Assembly: GCA_905200645.1 (NCBI GenBank)
Contig: CAJKLD010000035.1
Span: 1-20,260, forward strand
Source: an uncultured Phascolarctobacterium sp.
GTDB lineage: Bacteria; Bacillota; Negativicutes; Acidaminococcales; Acidaminococcaceae
Reading direction: 5' to 3'
DNA: 20,260 bases
Of the stretch, positions 14,391-20,260 are shown piece by piece. Below the pieces are notes generated by a model. That model was not told the origin of the DNA and did not search any database. It worked only from the letters and a program-made list of their open reading frames with translations. Each line of letters opens with the position of its first letter. The first letter of the stretch is position 1. The position numbers were made by a program, and so were the translations under genes.

Positions 14391-15437
14391 ATGGAAGATT
14401 TGCAAAATGACCGACAGGAGCCTCATCGCCGCAAAAGACGTAAGCTGCGTTGGGGCAGACTGATAATTGTATTGTTGGTGTTAGGCTTGTTTGTAGCAGG
14501 CTTGTTTTGGGGCAGCGTATGGCTTTACGACCATATTATCAGCCCGCCGCAGAATAATATTGCTGCGGCCGATGAAAATATCCGCAAAAATGAAAAGCTT
14601 AACGAGCGCATCAACGTTTTGCTTTTGGGCATTGACGACGGCGACAGTGAAGCGGCAGAATCGGAGCCTAAGCGTACCGACGCTATTATTCTTTTAAGTT
14701 TTGACCCGAAGCAGAATCAGGTATCGGTGCTGTCCATTCCCCGCGATACTAAGGTTATTCTGCCGGGACATAAGGACCCGGATAAAATCAATGCGGCCTT
14801 TGCCTATGGCGGCGCGGTTATGGCCAAGCAGACGGTAGCTAATCTGCTGCGCGTACCCATTCATTATTACTGCCTGGCCGATTGGCGCGGCTTTATTGAT
14901 GTGGTAAACTTAATTGGCGGCGTAGATATTTATGTTGATAAGGATATGTATTACGAAGACCCGTACGCCAATTTAGTAATAGATATTAAGCATGGCTATC
15001 AGCACATGGATGGCGAAACAGCCGGTAAATATGTGCGCTTCCGCAAGGACGAGCTGGGAGACATTGGCCGCGTGCAGCGTCAGCAAAAATTTTTGAAGGC
15101 GGCAGCGGAGCAAATGTTTTCTGTGCAGAACGTAACCAAAATCAGCAGTCTTTTAGCCACGCTGGATAAGTACATTCAAACAGATTTGAATACCTTGACC
15201 ATGCTGAAAGCGGCTAACAGCTTTAAGTTTTTTGGTGATGACAAAATGCGCAGCTGTATGCTGTACGGTAAATTTGACGACCAAAGCGGCATCAGCTATT
15301 GGTACGCAGATGAAGAAGCTGTAAACAAATCTTTGGAGGAGCTGGGTATTCCTCATATTAAAAAGCAAGAGGAAACAACTCCGGCAGAAGACGGGCAAGA
15401 ACAGCAGGAGCATTTGCAGCCTAAAGAAATACAATGA
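14391..15437 (+). CDS. LytR-CpsA-Psr (LCP) family protein
   Basis: The 348-residue protein has a short basic cytoplasmic N-terminus, one membrane helix (about residues 23-43), and an extracytoplasmic LCP domain (about 72-240). Conserved residues are visible: Arg95/Asp97 in RTDAII, Arg118/Asp119 in SIPRDTK, the KINAAFAYGG motif, and the arginine-rich RFRKDELGDIGRVQRQQKF, all implicated in binding polyprenyl-pyrophosphate glycopolymers. The C-terminal 30 residues are Glu/Gln-rich and disordered. LCP proteins attach glycopolymers to peptidoglycan; in a diderm lacking classical teichoic acids the substrate is unclear. AGGAG precedes ATG 14391. Confidence 0.9.
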   Translation: MEDLQNDRQEPHRRKRRKLRWGRLIIVLLVLGLFVAGLFWGSVWLYDHIISPPQNNIAAADENIRKNEKLNERINVLLLGIDDGDSEAAESEPKRTDAIILLSFDPKQNQVSVLSIPRDTKVILPGHKDPDKINAAFAYGGAVMAKQTVANLLRVPIHYYCLADWRGFIDVVNLIGGVDIYVDKDMYYEDPYANLVIDIKHGYQHMDGETAGKYVRFRKDELGDIGRVQRQQKFLKAAAEQMFSVQNVTKISSLLATLDKYIQTDLNTLTMLKAANSFKFFGDDKMRSCMLYGKFDDQSGISYWYADEEAVNKSLEELGIPHIKKQEETTPAEDGQEQQEHLQPKEIQ

Positions 15438-15495
15438 GCTTGCTGAAAATAGTCAAAAGAAATGAAAAGTGATTGCAATTAGAGGAGGATATTTA

Positions 15496-15855
15496 ATGGA
15501 TACTAAAGTTTTAGCTAACAAAATTGCGGCAGCGGCCAGCGACAAAAAGGCTAAGGATATTTTGCTGCTGAACATGGAGGGCTTGTCCCCTGTTACCGAT
15601 TATTATGTGATTTGCAGCGCAGGCAACAGCACCTTAGTAAAAACTATTGCCGATAATATTGAAGATAAGCTGGGTGAAGAAGGCGTGTTCCCCAATCATA
15701 AAGAAGGTTATGCCGATGCCCGTTGGGTGCTTTTGGATTATGGCGACGTAGTTGCCCACGTGTTTTTAGAAGAAGAGCGCGATTTCTACAATTTAGAGCA
15801 GTTGTGGGCAGACGCTCCGTCCGAAGCTTTTGTGGAGAATGAAGATGCTGAATAA
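15496..15855 (+). CDS. rsfS: Ribosomal silencing factor RsfS
   Basis: 119 residues from ATG 15496, 6 nt after GAGGAGGA; the longer frame starting at 15469 places its codons across this ribosome-binding site and is rejected. It matches the Iojap/RsfS family: LLNMEGLSPVTDYYVICSAG, then a central NHKEGYADARWVLLDYGDVV and VFLEEERDFYNLEQLW. RsfS binds ribosomal protein uL14 and blocks subunit joining in starvation. It overlaps the next gene by 11 nt. Confidence 0.95.
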   Translation: MDTKVLANKIAAAASDKKAKDILLLNMEGLSPVTDYYVICSAGNSTLVKTIADNIEDKLGEEGVFPNHKEGYADARWVLLDYGDVVAHVFLEEERDFYNLEQLWADAPSEAFVENEDAE

Positions 15856-16771
15856 TAAAAGACCGGTAAAAAGCAGCTGTCATAAGCAGGTAGCTGTGCA
15901 GAATAATACTAAATACCGTCCCGGAGACGTGGTTGCTTTAAAGGTAGCGCGTCTTGGAGAAATGGGCGCTTTCCTTGACGGCGGCACCGGCAATACGGAC
16001 GACGATATTTTGCTGCATAAATTGCAGCAAACGGCGGAGGTCAAGGAAGGCGACGAGGTTAAGGTATATTTATATCTTGACCCCGCTAAGCGCTTGACCG
16101 CCAGCATGAAGCTGCCCAAAATGCGCGAAGGACAGCTGGGTTATGTGCGCGTTTTAAGCGTTACCCGTGATGGCGGCTTTGTGGATATTGGCGCGGAGCG
16201 CGGCGTATTTTTGCCATACAGCCAAATGCGCGGCCATGTAAGCGAAGGCCAGCTGGTGTGGGTAAAGCTGTATCGCGATAAAAGCGGCCGTCAGGCTGTA
16301 ACCATGCGCGTAGAAGAAGATATGCAGCGCGCCTCTAAGCCTGCGGAAGGACTTAAGGTAGGCGATAAGGTAACAGGTACCATTTATAATATTCTACCCG
16401 AAGGCTTTTTTGTTTTCACTACGCAGCGCTTTATTGCCTTTCTGCACCGCAGCGAGGTTCCCGGCGGACGTTTAGATTTTGGCCAGCAAATTACAGGCCG
16501 CGTAATTTATCTTCGCGAGGACGGGCGTTTGAATATTTCCCTGCGCCTGCAAAAAGAAAATGCGCTGATTGCGGACGCCCAGGATATTTATGATTATCTG
16601 CTGAAGCGCGGCGGCAGTATGCCCTATTGCGACAGTACGCCGCTGGAAATTATTAAGCAAAAATTTGGCATTAGTAAGGCAGCCTTTAAGCGCGCGCTGG
16701 GGCATCTCATGAAAGAGGGCAAGGTGCGTCAGGAAGACGGCTGGACATATTTGGCAGAAACAAAAAAATAA
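15845..16771 (+). CDS. cvfB: CvfB-like S1-domain RNA-binding protein
   Basis: 308 residues from ATG 15845, 7 nt after GGAG (15834-15837) and inside the end of rsfS. It contains three S1-like OB folds: about residues 23-85 (VVALKVARLGEMGAFLDGG), 90-155 (GQLGYVRVLSVTRDGGFVDI) and 165-230 (VGDKVTGTIYNILPEGFFVF). A C-terminal winged helix follows (about 245-308; LEIIKQKFGISKAAFKRALG). This is the CvfB/YitL architecture, an RNA-binding regulator affecting virulence-factor expression in Staphylococcus aureus. Its target here is unknown. A terminator follows, making it the last gene of the nadD operon. Confidence 0.87.
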   Translation: MLNNKRPVKSSCHKQVAVQNNTKYRPGDVVALKVARLGEMGAFLDGGTGNTDDDILLHKLQQTAEVKEGDEVKVYLYLDPAKRLTASMKLPKMREGQLGYVRVLSVTRDGGFVDIGAERGVFLPYSQMRGHVSEGQLVWVKLYRDKSGRQAVTMRVEEDMQRASKPAEGLKVGDKVTGTIYNILPEGFFVFTTQRFIAFLHRSEVPGGRLDFGQQITGRVIYLREDGRLNISLRLQKENALIADAQDIYDYLLKRGGSMPYCDSTPLEIIKQKFGISKAAFKRALGHLMKEGKVRQEDGWTYLAETKK

Positions 16772-16785
16772 AAAAATTTCGACTT

Positions 16786-16820
16786 GCAGGCTACTCGTTT
16801 AGGGAGTAGCCTTGCTTTTT
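16786..16820 (+). terminator. Terminator of the nadD operon
   Basis: AGGCTACTC (16788-16796) pairs with GAGTAGCCT (16804-16812), the stem extended by GCA/TGC, followed by five T. Confidence 0.88.
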
Positions 16821-16829
16821 GGAGGGGTT

Positions 16830-17570
16830 ATGGATATTATAAATTTGCTTTTAGCCGGAGGTATAGTGTTTTTAGGCTCGTTTTTTGCTACTATTTCCGG
16901 CTTTGGTTTTGCTTTGGTGGCAACGCCGCTGCTGGCCATGCTGATGCCGCTGAAATGGGTGATAGTTTTTTTACTGGTGCTGACGATTGTGCTGCGTTCG
17001 TTAACTATGCTTAGGGTGTGGGGGCAGTTTGAGCGGAGCACTGTGCTGGTAACTTCCCTTGGCTGCTTTATTGGCTTGATTCCGGGCAGTATCTTGCTGC
17101 GCAGAATTTCTGTGAGCAGCTTGCAGATTTTTCTTGGCGTGGTACTTTTAATCGCTACTTTGCTAATGAGTATGCAGTACACGATAAAAATAAAAAATAA
17201 AACCTGCGGCAGATTGGGAGCAGGCATATTAAGCGGCTTTTTTGGCGCATGTACCAGCGTAGGCGGACCGCCGCTGGCCCTGTATTTTCTTAACGAAAAT
17301 ACGGAAAAGACTTTAATGCGCGCTAACATGATTTGGATTTTTGGCGTGACCGGCTTTTTATCGCTGTTTGTTAATTATTTTGTCGGCAATATTGCCGCGG
17401 TGGGCGACTGGTCGTATATTTATGCTATGATACCGGCTACATTGGCAGGTATTTTGGCAGGCGAACGCTTAGTTTTTAGGCTTAATCAGCAATTATTCCG
17501 CCGTTTGTCGCTGCTGATTGTTTTGGCGGGAGCGGTTATGATGCTGTTTAACGGCGTGCGCGGAATGTAA
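16830..17570 (+). CDS. TSUP-family (TauE/SafE) membrane permease
   Basis: 246 residues from ATG 16830, 2 nt after GGAGGGG (16821-16827), a tight spacing. The in-frame TTG at 16812 lies inside the terminator stem and is rejected. About seven or eight hydrophobic segments form two similar halves; the first includes IVFLGSFFATISGFGFALVA and the second GAGILSGFFGACTSVGGPPL, with the Gly-rich motifs typical of TauE/SafE transporters. Members move sulfite, sulfonates, organic acids or related anions; the substrate here is unknown. It appears monocistronic, between two terminators. Confidence 0.85.
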   Translation: MDIINLLLAGGIVFLGSFFATISGFGFALVATPLLAMLMPLKWVIVFLLVLTIVLRSLTMLRVWGQFERSTVLVTSLGCFIGLIPGSILLRRISVSSLQIFLGVVLLIATLLMSMQYTIKIKNKTCGRLGAGILSGFFGACTSVGGPPLALYFLNENTEKTLMRANMIWIFGVTGFLSLFVNYFVGNIAAVGDWSYIYAMIPATLAGILAGERLVFRLNQQLFRRLSLLIVLAGAVMMLFNGVRGM

Positions 17571-17634
17571 GCGGCTGCTTAAAAAAATTAAAACGAAAAT
17601 TTAAAACGAGTTGCTTTTTCAATTACAAGGATTT

Positions 17635-17674
17635 TGACGGCTGGCAGTGTATAAGGACTGCCAGTCGTTTTTTT
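17635..17674 (+). terminator. Terminator after the TSUP permease
   Basis: ACGGCTGGCAGT (17637-17648) pairs with ACTGCCAGTCGT (17656-17667) with one G-T pair, followed by seven T. Confidence 0.88.
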
Positions 17675-17804
17675 ATGCAAGAGTACACAAGCTTTTACGA
17701 ATTGGCAAGACTGGCTGCGCAGCAGCTGTCAGGCTAATGCCGAAGTAAAATAGAAAAAATATATTAAAATTTCTAATTTTCTTCAAAAGTTTTTCTAATA
17801 AGTC

Positions 17805-17832
17805 TTGCAGGGGGGTACAAATGTGCTATAAT
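17805..17832 (+). promoter_or_regulatory. Promoter of the structured RNA region
   Basis: TTGCAG (17805-17810), 16-nt spacer, TATAAT (17827-17832). Transcription would start near 17839. Confidence 0.75.
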
Positions 17833-17838
17833 GTACCC

Positions 17839-18033
17839 AAAGCAAGGTGCGGACATGAGAGATTGCCTATCAGGGGTGGTAGGTTTTTTATCCGCAGCGA
17901 GACGAACTCTTCCTTGCGCAAAGGATGTGGGCTGGATGCCTACCGGCTCCTTCCTTTTTCTTTGGTGAAAACTCTGGATGTCACGCGGGCCTTCAAGCCA
18001 TGCTAACATCTATCCGACGTCCGGAGTTTTTGT
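17839..18033 (+). ncRNA. Candidate structured RNA (standalone small RNA or porin leader)
   Basis: A good promoter lies just upstream and a strong terminator ends at 18032, bounding about 195 nt without a convincing ORF. The 5' end CCAAAG (17837-17842) can pair with CTTTGG (17960-17965), helped by AAGG/CCTT, to form a closing stem. Inside, CCTATC/GGTAGG (17866-17871 / 17878-17883) forms a hairpin followed by TTTTTT. The same GGTAGG can instead pair with CCTACC (17939-17944), so two exclusive folds exist. TCCTT-GCGCA-AAGGA forms a further hairpin near 17910-17925. The length suits 6S RNA and the switchable pairing suits a riboswitch, but I do not recognise the consensus of either. Confidence 0.5.
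17968..18033 (+). terminator. Terminator ending the structured RNA region
   Basis: AAAACTCTGGATGTC (17968-17982) pairs with GACGTCCGGAGTTTT (18016-18030) using G-T pairs, with a loop carrying a small GGC/GCC hairpin, ending in TTTTT. Confidence 0.78.
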
Positions 18034-18241
18034 CAAGGCTTTGCTGACGCACCCCAAAATATGAAGGCTGCACCCCTGCTAAAAATTTTTCTCAGCAATA
18101 AAATTTGTTTATAAAGCTTCCGAATAAGGCAAAAACCGGGCACGATACTAGAGGAAACAAGGCAACTCGCAGTGGGCAGGCCGGGCGGAAACCCTAAAGG
18201 AAGTTTTGTAAAAATATAATTTCCTAAAGGAGGAAAACATA
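18034..18241 (+). other. Upstream region of the SLH porin
   Basis: About 208 nt with no ORF that I accept. It has a small stem TGCT/AGCA around an AAAAATTTTT core (about 18078-18099), an inverted AGGAA/TTCCT pair (about 18199-18225), and the strong porin ribosome-binding site AAAGGAGG (18226-18233). A TATAAT at 18215-18220 lacks a good -35. The porin may have a promoter I cannot identify, or may rely on readthrough from 17805. Confidence 0.4.
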
Positions 18242-19498
18242 ATGAAAAAATCCTTAGTACTCGCAATGGCAATGGCTCTTGGCGTAACCGCCAGCGCTTA
18301 TGCTGCAAATCCGTTCTCTGATGTTCCTGCCGGCCACTGGGCATATGACAGCATTTCCAAATTGGCTGCTGCCGGCGTAATCGAAGGCTATGGCGACGCT
18401 ACCTTCGGCGGCGACAAACTGATGACCCGTTATGAAATGGCTCAAATTGTTGCTAAAGCAATGGCAAAAGGCGCTAACGTAGACAAACTGGCTGCAGAAT
18501 TTGCAGACGAACTGGATAACCTGGGCGTTCGCGTAGCTAACTTAGAGAAAAAAGCTGACAACGTGAAAATTACCGGTCAAATCCGTGCTCACTATCGTGA
18601 TATGGACAACAGCAAATCCGTTTCTAAGATTCGTACCCGTTTGTTCCTGAAAGGCGCTGTAAACGAAGATTGGACCTACACTGCTCGTATTCAAAACGAA
18701 CAAACCATTACTGGTAAAGAAGATAAAGATAAAGATGTTAACCCCAACGCTGGCGATGATGAGACCAAACTGAACTGGGCTTATGTAACTGGTAAGGTTG
18801 GCGGCATTGCAGTTAACGCTGGTCGTCAAGACTTTAAACTGCATGGCGGTTCCGTTGTCGATGCAACTTTCGACGGCATCAGCGCTTCCTATGGCAAAGA
18901 CGTTAAACTGACCGGTTATGTTGGCAAAGCTGCTAACTTCACTAACGCTTCTGACGACCGTATGTATGCAGTTGACCTGTCTACTAAACTGGGCGTAGTT
19001 GACGTTTATGGAACCTACTACAATATTGATGCAGAAGAAGGTGCCGTTGCTGACAGCAAATATCCTGCACTGGATCAAGAAATTTATGTGTTGGGCGCTT
19101 CCGCTAAAGTTGCTAAAGATTTGAAGCTGTCCGCTGAATGGCTGCATGGCAAATCCGATTGGGATGACTACGAAGGCGACAAAGACGGTTATGTAATTGG
19201 TTTGGCTTATAGAGGCGCTAAAGCTGCTACTGTTGGTTCTTGGGGATTGTATGCTAACTACTTTGACCAACCGCAAGCAACCTATGTAAAACACACCATC
19301 ACTGGTTACACTGATTTGCCGCAATTCTTTGGTAATATTGAGAATGACTTCTCTGATGGTTTCAAAGGCTTCGAAGTTGGCGCTAACTATACCTTAGCTA
19401 AAAACATTGTAGCCGGCGTTAAATACTATGATTTGGAAGGCCGCGAAGGTGATCTCGACGTTAAGACTTTGTGGTCTGAAGTAATCTTCACTTTCTAA
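18242..19498 (+). CDS. SLH-domain outer-membrane porin (OmpM-like major OMP)
   Basis: The 418-residue protein has a signal peptide (MKKSLVLAMAMALGVTASAYA, cleavage after residue 21). One SLH domain follows (about 23-85: FSDVPAGHWAYDSISKLAAA, then GYGDATFGGDKLMTRYEMAQ), then a short coiled coil (about 88-105) and a beta-barrel to the C-terminal Phe (TLWSEVIFTF). In Negativicutes such proteins bind polyaminated peptidoglycan through the SLH domain and tether the outer membrane, while the barrel acts as a porin. Codon use appears strongly biased (GCT, AAA, CTG, GGC), as expected for a highly expressed gene. It has its own strong ribosome-binding site and terminator. This gene is the main reason for assigning the window to Negativicutes. 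Confidence 0.93.
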   Translation: MKKSLVLAMAMALGVTASAYAANPFSDVPAGHWAYDSISKLAAAGVIEGYGDATFGGDKLMTRYEMAQIVAKAMAKGANVDKLAAEFADELDNLGVRVANLEKKADNVKITGQIRAHYRDMDNSKSVSKIRTRLFLKGAVNEDWTYTARIQNEQTITGKEDKDKDVNPNAGDDETKLNWAYVTGKVGGIAVNAGRQDFKLHGGSVVDATFDGISASYGKDVKLTGYVGKAANFTNASDDRMYAVDLSTKLGVVDVYGTYYNIDAEEGAVADSKYPALDQEIYVLGASAKVAKDLKLSAEWLHGKSDWDDYEGDKDGYVIGLAYRGAKAATVGSWGLYANYFDQPQATYVKHTITGYTDLPQFFGNIENDFSDGFKGFEVGANYTLAKNIVAGVKYYDLEGREGDLDVKTLWSEVIFTF

Positions 19499-19532
19499 TT
19501 TTACTTAGAAACACGACTTTACAATCACAAAT

Positions 19533-19563
19533 AAAATGGGACTGTTTCGGCAGTCCCATTTTT
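19533..19563 (+). terminator. Terminator of the SLH porin gene
   Basis: AAAATGGGACTG (19534-19545) pairs with CAGTCCCATTTT (19551-19562) around a TTTCGG loop, followed by T. Confidence 0.92.
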
Positions 19564-19641
19564 GATTAGAGAAATAAGTTTAGACTATTCAGTCAGAAGC
19601 ACTTTTTGTAAATAATTTTAAATGCAAGGAGGTTGAACAAT

Positions 19642-20223
19642 ATGAAAAAAATCTATCGTTATTTATTGCTTGCTGTTTTGTCTTTGTGCTTGAGCGTTCC
19701 CGCTTTGGGTGCGGAGGCTGCCAGTGTGGCGCTGCTGCCCTTAATCAATAATGTGCAGGGCGACGAAATTGCTAATCAGGTTTTCTACAAAAGCGCTATT
19801 GGCGCCATCAATGCGCAAAAGGGCTTTGTGCTTGTGGAAAACGATAATTTGACTGCTGTTATTGACGCTAACAAAAATGGCACTAATGTTCCCGGTGAAG
19901 CGCAATTAGCAAAAATCGCCAAAGAAGGCAAGGTCGATATTGTTATCGCTATGCAGATTGACGAGCTGGAGGATAATCCGGTATTTCCGTCAGGCGAACG
20001 CTATGTTAAATTAACTATGGATGGCAAGGCTGTTGCCTATAATGCGTTGACTGGCAAATATTATGAGCACCGCATTTACAGCGATAAAGAGATTGACGAA
20101 ACCTTGACCAGCCGTTGGGATTGGGTACACGAAGAATGGGGCTATGCTGTACGCCGCGAAATTAACCGTATTTTAAATGTAAAAAAGGTTATGCTTGACG
20201 CTCCTAGAATGAGCAAGCTGTAA
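19642..20223 (+). CDS. Exported protein of unknown function (possible CsgG/LpoB-like fold)
   Basis: 193 residues from ATG 19642, 9 nt after AAGGAGG (19626-19632); a TTG at 19633 is immediately next to the ribosome-binding site and is rejected. A signal peptide (MKKIYRYLLLAVLSLCLSVP, likely cut after ALGAEA) precedes the mature domain. That begins SVALLPLINNVQGDEIANQV and contains GFVLVENDNLTAVIDAN and GKVDIVIAMQIDEL. This strand-helix pattern with a VALLPL opening resembles CsgG/LpoB/TolB-N-like periplasmic domains, but I cannot confirm the family. There is no lipobox. It lies downstream of the porin behind a terminator, so it is probably expressed separately; a role in the envelope is inferred from the signal peptide and location. 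Confidence 0.72.
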   Translation: MKKIYRYLLLAVLSLCLSVPALGAEAASVALLPLINNVQGDEIANQVFYKSAIGAINAQKGFVLVENDNLTAVIDANKNGTNVPGEAQLAKIAKEGKVDIVIAMQIDELEDNPVFPSGERYVKLTMDGKAVAYNALTGKYYEHRIYSDKEIDETLTSRWDWVHEEWGYAVRREINRILNVKKVMLDAPRMSKL

Positions 20224-20260
20224 TTATTGGTAAAATGTTAGTGAAAGAAAAAGGACTGCC

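Noticed and set aside
17821..18006. 61-codon frame in the structured RNA region
   Set aside because: The start lies within the promoter, with no ribosome-binding site; the region is better explained by RNA structure and a terminator.
17839..18230. Known RNAs: RNase P, tmRNA, SRP RNA, TPP, cobalamin, FMN or SAM riboswitch
   Set aside because: Their signature sequence blocks could not be found by eye; GAGGAAA near 18151 alone is not enough for RNase P.
18542..19324. 260-codon antisense frame under the porin gene
   Set aside because: Arises from the biased codon use of the highly expressed porin gene; no ribosome-binding site or recognisable domain.

Overview
The window reads as chromosome of a diderm Firmicute (Negativicutes; Selenomonadales, Acidaminococcales or Veillonellales type). 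The clearest marker is the gene at 18242-19498. It encodes a signal peptide, one S-layer-homology (SLH) domain, a short coiled coil and an outer-membrane beta-barrel ending in Phe, the OmpM architecture typical of this class. A Firmicute-style nadD-yqeK-LCP-rsfS-cvfB operon sits beside Gram-negative-type functions: a two-partner-secretion/CDI exoprotein and a MacAB-like tripartite exporter. I cannot name a species.

Region 1 (1-4625) is the 3' end of a large FhaB/CdiA-like gene. It ends in a distinct, AT-rich C-terminal domain (putative toxin) overlapping a small membrane-protein gene (putative immunity). Behind it lies a second, broken module: a 145-bp copy of an internal piece of the same exoprotein gene, an out-of-frame toxin-tail-like ORF, and a four-helix membrane protein (second putative immunity gene).

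Region 2 (4626-9700) is a repeat-rich accessory segment. It carries a small sigma-70-like factor, a signal-less amidase (endolysin type), DUF1659, DUF2922, a YvrJ-family membrane peptide and a BRO-N/KilAC antirepressor. Two families of intergenic repeats occur here, each as an inverted pair (175-bp foldback elements at 4662-4836 and 7836-8010; 200-240-bp elements at 6737-6934 and 8087-8328). There is also a 112-nt hairpin, and a hairpin directly upstream of the Shine-Dalgarno of most of these genes. No phage structural genes are present, so this is not an ordinary prophage. A small conserved but functionally unknown system, or a domesticated phage remnant, is the best reading.

Region 3 (9700-12862) is a macA-macB(ATPase)-macB(permease) operon behind a near-consensus promoter and closed by a terminator. 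Region 4 (12896-16820) is a housekeeping operon: a small membrane protein, then nadD, yqeK, an LCP-family protein, rsfS and a CvfB-like S1 protein, tightly packed with several start/stop overlaps. Region 5 (16830-20260) holds a TSUP-family permease, a promoter-to-terminator interval of about 195 nt that looks like a structured RNA, the SLH porin, and an exported protein of unknown function.

Start sites were chosen by Shine-Dalgarno placement, so several differ from the longest open frame. All family assignments come from reading the translated sequence, not from database searches.
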